A DNA stretch of 10,614 bases from Clostridiales bacterium. GTDB lineage: Bacteria; Bacillota; Clostridia; Oscillospirales; CAG-382. The notes beneath the pieces were generated by a model, which had not been told where the DNA came from, made no database searches, and worked only from the letters and a program-made list of their open reading frames with translations. The first letter of the stretch is position 1, and the number at the start of each line of letters is the position of its first letter. Positions 6,208 to 10,614 of the stretch are shown one piece after another. The position numbers were made by a program, and so were the translations under genes. The DNA lies in NCBI GenBank assembly GCA_003452915.1, contig DMMZ01000015.1, forward strand, positions 66,460 to 77,073, given 5' to 3'.

Positions 6208-6236
6208 ATTATAGCAGATTGCTTATCGGTTGTCAA
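6208..6236 (-). promoter_or_regulatory. Consensus promoter of tRNA-Thr
   Basis: The minus strand has TTGACA (6231-6236), exactly 17 bases, then TATAAT (6208-6213): a full consensus vegetative promoter. Transcription should start near 6201, giving a 9-base leader before the mature tRNA 5' end at 6192. The -35 box lies inside the last codons of cca. Confidence 0.9.
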
Positions 6237-7380
6237 TATTTATTACTGCTTTAAGAAGTGTATCTTTAGTATTTTCAAGCGTTCCTTCTATAACCATATC
6301 TAGTAAAATTTTTAATATTTTTCCAACTTCCGAGCCGGAAAAACCTAAATTTACGATATCGATGCCGTTTATTGCAAGATGACCGAGCGAATAACATTCA
6401 CCACTGTTCATTATATCTTTAATACGCTCATATGCTCCTGTTTCGCCAAAAAATTGTTGGCGAAACAACGCTATGTCAAGAGCTGTCAAAGAGATTTTAC
6501 TTAAAAATCTCTTTATCTGCACTCTGTCTTCAGGTATCGGAGAACTATTAAGAAGAGTTATTACTTGCTTGATAGTTGCACTATCCGCCTTTAAGCTACG
6601 CAAAGCTATACCTGCATCTTCTGCATTTTTAAAAAGCGTAGCTAAACGGAAGACCGGAGAGGTGAGAGTGGTAATATCTTTTTCGGGCAGGGTTATTTTG
6701 GGTATAATCATATTAAATATATATAAAAATTCACGCAAAATCAAATCGAATTTTTTTCCTCCAAGCATACGGATAAGCTCGTTATAAATTCGTTCGACAG
6801 CTATATTTTTTAACAGTTCAGAATACTCAAGCATTGCAGATTTTGTTATAGGTTCAATTTCAAAGCTTAAAACCGAAGCAAAGCGTAAGCCTCTTATAAT
6901 ACGCAGCGCATCCTCAGAAAAGCGCTTTTCGGGTTCACCGACCGCTCTTAGAATTTTATTTTCTAGGTCACTGATACCACCGAAAAGGTCAATAAGTCCG
7001 CTTTTTGGGGAGTAAGCTAGTGCATTTACAGTAAAATCACGCCTTTTCAAGTCATCCTCAATAAAATCGGAGAAAAAAACCGTATCGGGACGGCGGTTAT
7101 CGGAATATACCCCTTCGGTGCGGAAAGTGGTTATCTCATATGGAATATGATCAATAATCAACGTAACTGTTCCATGCTTTAAGCCAGTGTCGACAACAGT
7201 ATATTCCTCAAAAATCTGCCTTACCTGCCCAGGTGTGGCATTTGTTGCTATATCAATATCATGAGTAGGGATATTTAACAAAATATCGCGAAGAGAACCA
7301 CCCACAACATAAGCAGAAAAGCCGTTATTCTCAAGTGTTTCAAGGATAAATTCTGTTGTATTATCAATCTCAATCTTCAT
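6223..7380 (-). CDS. cca: CCA-adding enzyme (CCA tRNA nucleotidyltransferase, class II)
   Basis: This cytoplasmic enzyme adds or repairs the 3'-terminal CCA of tRNAs using CTP and ATP. The 385 residues are close to the size of bacterial class II enzymes. The order of motifs is complete: VVGGSLRD at about 25-32, the metal-binding HDIDIAT with Asp41 and Asp43, RRDFTVNAL at 113-121, DLFGGISDLENKILRAVG at 131-148, and EDALR at 156-160. The last is the amino-acid template that selects C and A. The C-terminal half is the usual helical tRNA-binding region with little conservation. The start is ATG at 7380, with a modest GAGAG site just upstream and a good promoter at 7417-7445. The motifs fit a full CCA-adding enzyme better than poly(A) polymerase or a split CC- or A-adding enzyme, but those relatives share most of them. 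Confidence 0.93.
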   Translation of the reverse strand: MKIEIDNTTEFILETLENNGFSAYVVGGSLRDILLNIPTHDIDIATNATPGQVRQIFEEYTVVDTGLKHGTVTLIIDHIPYEITTFRTEGVYSDNRRPDTVFFSDFIEDDLKRRDFTVNALAYSPKSGLIDLFGGISDLENKILRAVGEPEKRFSEDALRIIRGLRFASVLSFEIEPITKSAMLEYSELLKNIAVERIYNELIRMLGGKKFDLILREFLYIFNMIIPKITLPEKDITTLTSPVFRLATLFKNAEDAGIALRSLKADSATIKQVITLLNSSPIPEDRVQIKRFLSKISLTALDIALFRQQFFGETGAYERIKDIMNSGECYSLGHLAINGIDIVNLGFSGSEVGKILKILLDMVIEGTLENTKDTLLKAVINIDNR

Positions 7381-7416
7381 ATATATCTCTCGTTTTTTTA
7401 ATCTAATATCAGAAAC

Positions 7417-7445
7417 ATTTTACCACTTAAATAAAAAATTATCAA
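7417..7445 (-). promoter_or_regulatory. Promoter of cca
   Basis: On the minus strand TTGATA (7440-7445), a 17-base spacer and TAAAAT (7417-7422) form a near-consensus vegetative promoter about 37 bases upstream of the cca start. Confidence 0.75.
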
Positions 7446-7467
7446 GCCGAAGTATTAAATAGATACC

Positions 7468-7514
7468 TCCTTTCATAAAAATACTATAGAAGCATACTCG
7501 TCTATATGAAAGGA
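7468..7514 (+). promoter_or_regulatory. Inverted repeat that covers the ribosome binding site of the first GHL10 gene
   Basis: TCCTTTCATA (7468-7477) and TATGAAAGGA (7505-7514) are perfectly complementary over 10 bases, with a 27-base spacer. The right arm contains AAAGGA (7509-7514), the only good ribosome binding site for the TTG start at 7524. If both arms are transcribed, the hairpin would hide this site. A possible -10 (TACTAT, 7482-7487) lies between the arms; if that is used, the left arm is not transcribed and the dyad would be a DNA operator. Confidence 0.5.
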
Positions 7515-7523
7515 ATGTAATAT

Positions 7524-8855
7524 TTGAAAAAAAATTGTTGGTATCTTATTGTTTTAGTTATTTGTTTTATACTGTTTACATGTGTAAATGCCTGTTATTT
7601 GCTTGTGAAGGAAAACAGTGAAAGTGAAATTTCCCAATGCAGTGACACAGAAAGTTTAGGTAAGGAACAAAGTTTTATCAGTGAAACGAGTGAGATACAC
7701 GAAAGAACAACTATTAATTATGATTATATCAAGGGAATCTGGGTTTCGCAATTCGACATGTCACCTATCTATTGCAAAAATAGTGTTCAGCGTGATAAAG
7801 AGAGCTATACATCACTGGTAGAAACCATGTTGAATAATATTAAAAAAGACAGCTTTAACACAATTTTTCTTCAGCTTCGACCAAATGGGGACAGTATGTA
7901 TGAATCCAATCTTTTCCCTGTTTCAAGGTATGTAAGCGGTGCATACGGCAACGGAATTTCATATGATGCGGTAGAGATATTTATTGAAAAAGCACATGAA
8001 CTGGGTATTTCGGTTCATGGGTGGATAAACCCTCTAAGATTGATGTCAGTAAACGATATTGAGGTTATCGGCGAAGACTATTTAATAACAAAATGGTTCA
8101 GACAGCAAAATGGCAGGGTAGTTGTGGTGGAGGACAGGCTTTATCTTAATCCTGCTTATCAGGATGCAAGACAATTAATTATCGACGGTGCTGCGGAAAT
8201 AATGTCAAGATACGATATTGACGGAATCCATATGGACGATTATTTTTATCCGACTAAGGAGGAAGCTTTCGATAGAGCAGAATTTGCTTCTAGCGAATTT
8301 GGTGATCTTGGTGATTTTCGTCGTAACAATATTAATCTGCTAGTTAAGGGTTTATATGAAGCTGTAAAAGCAGCCGACAGCAGCGCTATATATGGAATTG
8401 CACCGGCAGGAAATTTATATTCCTTAAAAAATTATTATTATGCGGACGCATACAAATGGTGTTCCGAGAGCGGTTATATTGATTACATCATGCCGCAGCT
8501 ATACTTTGGTTTTTTAAATAAATCCTGTCCGTTTGATAAAGTTCTTACTGACTGGGCAGAAATTGTTACCGAACCCTCCATACGGTTAATTGTCGGCTTG
8601 ACGGCAGCGAAAGCGGTATTGGCGGTAAATGGCGAGTTAGATGTTTTTGCCGGCAGCGAAGAAGGTAAGAATGAATGGATAAACAATAAAGATATTTTAT
8701 ATCGAAGCCTACTAGAGATTTACAGCGAGGAAAAAGCAGACGGTTATTGCTTTTTCTGTTATCAATACTTATATGATGTAATTACAGGCGAACCAAATCC
8801 TGCTTTTTCGGAAGAAAGAGAAAATATTGGTGAGTTGTTAGAATATAACAATTGA
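7524..8855 (+). CDS. GHL10-family (YngK-like) glycosidase-like protein, membrane-anchored or lipoprotein
   Basis: This protein of 443 residues has an N-terminal hydrophobic segment (about 6-28). It may be an uncleaved anchor or a lipoprotein signal (VNAC, Cys24, an imperfect lipobox). A Ser/Glu-rich linker follows. From about residue 68 comes the GHL10 domain (formerly DUF187), a TIM-barrel glycosidase-like family. It shows GIWVSQFD, FNTIFLQLRPNGDSMY (112-126), HGWINPLR (165-172), LYLNP and YDIDGIHMDDYFYP (230-243), whose acidic residues are the likely active-site candidates. The substrate is unknown; relatives are extracytoplasmic and are thought to act on cell wall or other glycans. The start is TTG, supported by AAAGGA nine bases upstream; an ATG at 7515 is followed at once by a stop. 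The next gene encodes a paralogue 26 bases downstream with no terminator between, so the two are probably cotranscribed. Confidence 0.9.
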   Translation: MKKNCWYLIVLVICFILFTCVNACYLLVKENSESEISQCSDTESLGKEQSFISETSEIHERTTINYDYIKGIWVSQFDMSPIYCKNSVQRDKESYTSLVETMLNNIKKDSFNTIFLQLRPNGDSMYESNLFPVSRYVSGAYGNGISYDAVEIFIEKAHELGISVHGWINPLRLMSVNDIEVIGEDYLITKWFRQQNGRVVVVEDRLYLNPAYQDARQLIIDGAAEIMSRYDIDGIHMDDYFYPTKEEAFDRAEFASSEFGDLGDFRRNNINLLVKGLYEAVKAADSSAIYGIAPAGNLYSLKNYYYADAYKWCSESGYIDYIMPQLYFGFLNKSCPFDKVLTDWAEIVTEPSIRLIVGLTAAKAVLAVNGELDVFAGSEEGKNEWINNKDILYRSLLEIYSEEKADGYCFFCYQYLYDVITGEPNPAFSEERENIGELLEYNN

Positions 8856-8881
8856 CAAATAAAGGATGAAAGTATAAAATA

Positions 8882-10614
8882 ATGATAAGATGTATAAATT
8901 TTACTTTTATAAAGAAACGGTGGTATAAAATATTGAATTTAACTAAAAAACCGTTTTTAATCCTCTTGCTAGCTTCGGTATTTTTGTTGTCATTGATTGT
9001 TCCGTCATTGGCATCAACATTAGAGGAGCCGGTTGTTTTAACCATGCTTGGAACACAGATCAATCCAGAATTTGCTGCTTTACGCTTTGGAGCTAGATAT
9101 AACGCAGCATTATTGCCTAAAGGTGCTTCGGTTGTTTCTATGGGCATTTTGATTATTCCGGAGAAAAATCTTGTCGGTGATTTAACTATTAATTTGATTT
9201 CCCGACTTTTGGCCGCGTTTGAGAATAAAAAAGCCGAAGGGGTTGTTAATTTCAATAGTAAAAGAAGTTTTTCAGATTACAGCTACATAGATTATTATGT
9301 TACAAAATCAAATTTTACCATTAAAAATATTGATACCTCTTACGCTGTAAGAGCATATTTGATGTATAAGCTCTCGGGTAAAAATTATTATGTATATTCC
9401 GATACTATTACCCGTACATACAGAGGTGTATATGAAGCTAATTTTCCAAATACTGATATAATTGTTGGAGATGAGACAGTGCCGAATAATTCTAACAGCA
9501 ACATTGAAAGTGATACGATTTCTTTCGAAAGCAGTACAGATGAAAACAGCCAAGCGTTTCAGGATCCCGATTATTTAAGAGGTATATGGGTTTCACAATA
9601 TGACATGAATTCACTTTATGTTTATAACGGAGTACAAAGAAGCCAAAGTTCCTATACTTCGATGGTAAAAACCATGATTGCAAATATCAAGAAAAATGGC
9701 TTTAATACAATTTTCCTACATGTTCGTCCGTTCGGTGACAGTATGTATGTTTCCGAGTATTTTCCTGTTTCTTTATATGTCAGGGGAAGTAAAGGAACAA
9801 GTATAAGCTACGACCCGATACAAATATATGTAGAACAGGCGAACGCTGCAGGAATTTCGGTTCATGCCTGGATTAACCCTATGAGGTTGATGTTGAAAAC
9901 CGAAATAAGTTCGGTAGATAATAAATTTCTCATAAAAAAATGGTACAACGAGGGCAGTGACAGAGTTGTTGAGGTGGATGGCAGACTTTACCTCAATCCA
10001 TATTATGAGGATGTCAGGCAGTTGATTAATAACGGCGCTGCTGAGATTCTTAATAAATACGATGTTGACGGAATACATATCGACGATTATTTTTACCCGA
10101 CAACCTCTGCTTCTTATGATTCTGCTGCCTTCACAAAGAGCGGCTATACCTCGCTTTCGGCGTTCAGAGAGAATAATATAAACCTGCTTGTAAGCGGACT
10201 TTACAATACCGTTCACCAAACAGATTATAATGCTGTCTTTGGCGTTTCCCCTGCAGGTAATCTTTCTACAATAAGATCGACATATTTTATTGATGTTGCA
10301 AAGTGGTGCAGCCAAAATGGTTATATTGATTATATTTTACCGCAGCTATATTATGGCTTTTTGCACGGAACCTGTCCGTTTGATGAGATGGTTAATAAAT
10401 GGTCCGTCTTGGTTACAAATCCAAAAATAAAATTCTATGTCGGTATGAGCGGTGGAAATGCTTTTGCTGCTTACAATGGTGACATAAATGTCTGGGCAGG
10501 TACAACTGAAGGAAAATATGAGTGGATTAACCACAAGGATGTGTTGAAACGCTCGTTTGAATACATATTCGATGATGATTCGGTTGACGGTTATTGCTTC
10601 TTCTGTTATCAGTT
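8882..10614 (+). CDS. Second GHL10-family protein with an extra N-terminal domain (3' end beyond window)
   Basis: The reading frame is open from 8882 to the window edge, 577 complete codons, and has no stop, so the protein is partial. It has three parts: a signal peptide (KKPFLILLLASVFLL, SLA cleavage site); a ~150-residue domain before a Ser/Asn/Glu-rich linker; and a GHL10 domain from about residue 231. The first domain has LRFGARY, GILIIPEKNL and YAVRAYLMYKLSGKNYYVYSD, a pattern that recurs in secreted proteins of gut Clostridia but which I cannot name. The GHL10 domain shows GIWVSQYD, FLHVRPFGDSMY, HAWINPMR and DGIHIDDYFYP (396-406), collinear with the upstream paralogue. The start is uncertain. 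ATG 8882 has its AAAGGA 15 bases away, which is far. An in-frame TTG at 8933 has GGTGG nine bases upstream and gives a neater signal peptide. Function is glycan-related by family. Confidence 0.88.
   Translation, partial: MIRCINFTFIKKRWYKILNLTKKPFLILLLASVFLLSLIVPSLASTLEEPVVLTMLGTQINPEFAALRFGARYNAALLPKGASVVSMGILIIPEKNLVGDLTINLISRLLAAFENKKAEGVVNFNSKRSFSDYSYIDYYVTKSNFTIKNIDTSYAVRAYLMYKLSGKNYYVYSDTITRTYRGVYEANFPNTDIIVGDETVPNNSNSNIESDTISFESSTDENSQAFQDPDYLRGIWVSQYDMNSLYVYNGVQRSQSSYTSMVKTMIANIKKNGFNTIFLHVRPFGDSMYVSEYFPVSLYVRGSKGTSISYDPIQIYVEQANAAGISVHAWINPMRLMLKTEISSVDNKFLIKKWYNEGSDRVVEVDGRLYLNPYYEDVRQLINNGAAEILNKYDVDGIHIDDYFYPTTSASYDSAAFTKSGYTSLSAFRENNINLLVSGLYNTVHQTDYNAVFGVSPAGNLSTIRSTYFIDVAKWCSQNGYIDYILPQLYYGFLHGTCPFDEMVNKWSVLVTNPKIKFYVGMSGGNAFAAYNGDINVWAGTTEGKYEWINHKDVLKRSFEYIFDDDSVDGYCFFCYQ

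Noticed and set aside
6058..6303. Open frame of 81 codons on the plus strand across the tRNA-Thr gene
   Set aside because: Its peptide contains the well-known artefact run (WWWESNPQP and following) produced by translating the complement of a tRNA gene, and it overlaps cca as well.
8782..9255. Minus-strand frame of 157 codons opposite the start of the second GHL10 gene
   Set aside because: It overlaps a frame with clear signal peptide and homologous domains, has no ribosome binding site, and its peptide has no recognisable features.
9773..10315. Minus-strand frame of 180 codons inside the second GHL10 gene
   Set aside because: It lies wholly opposite the conserved GHL10 domain and is a by-product of its codon use.

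Overview
The window looks like a low-GC Gram-positive chromosome segment, most likely class Clostridia and probably a gut Oscillospiraceae/Ruminococcaceae-type lineage. The evidence is AT-rich intergenic DNA, strong AGGAGG-type ribosome binding sites, some TTG starts, intrinsic terminators, a tRNA with an encoded CCA, a LysM/SleB-type cell wall hydrolase, and secreted GHL10 and DUF4434 proteins. The lineage is inferred from gene content only.

Layout. At 73-1116 (+) is an ACR3 arsenite efflux permease; any regulator such as ArsR would lie outside the window. It converges, across a bidirectional terminator, on a large secreted protein (1216-3945, -) made of a DUF4434 TIM-barrel glycosidase-like domain, a fibronectin III domain and two tandem copies of a ~220-residue beta-rich module. 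A divergent promoter region separates this from a secreted two-LysM plus Hydrolase_2 (SleB/CwlJ-like) peptidoglycan hydrolase (4236-5000, +). At 5067-5089 is a decayed 3' end of a tRNA-Thr gene. About 1 kb further on, in the same orientation, is an intact tRNA-Thr(CGU) (6118-6192, -). Between the two copies is a small unrecognised protein (5445-5873, +) with a very regular nested repeat: four 33-residue units, each made of four heptads plus a 5-residue linker. The tRNA has its own consensus promoter, TTGACA-17-TATAAT, whose -35 box lies inside the end of the upstream cca gene (6223-7380, -; CCA-adding enzyme). Divergent from cca are two co-oriented GHL10 (YngK-like) glycosidase-like secreted proteins, 7524-8855 and 8882 to the window edge. 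They are paralogues 26 bases apart and probably form one operon.

Functional reading. Much of the window concerns the cell envelope and extracellular polysaccharide (DUF4434, LysM/SleB, two GHL10), mixed with housekeeping genes (cca, tRNA-Thr) and one metalloid resistance gene. The least explained element is the repeat protein at 5445-5873, which sits between two tRNA-Thr 3' ends and may mark an old tRNA-targeted insertion. No integrase, transposase, CRISPR array or toxin-antitoxin pair is visible.
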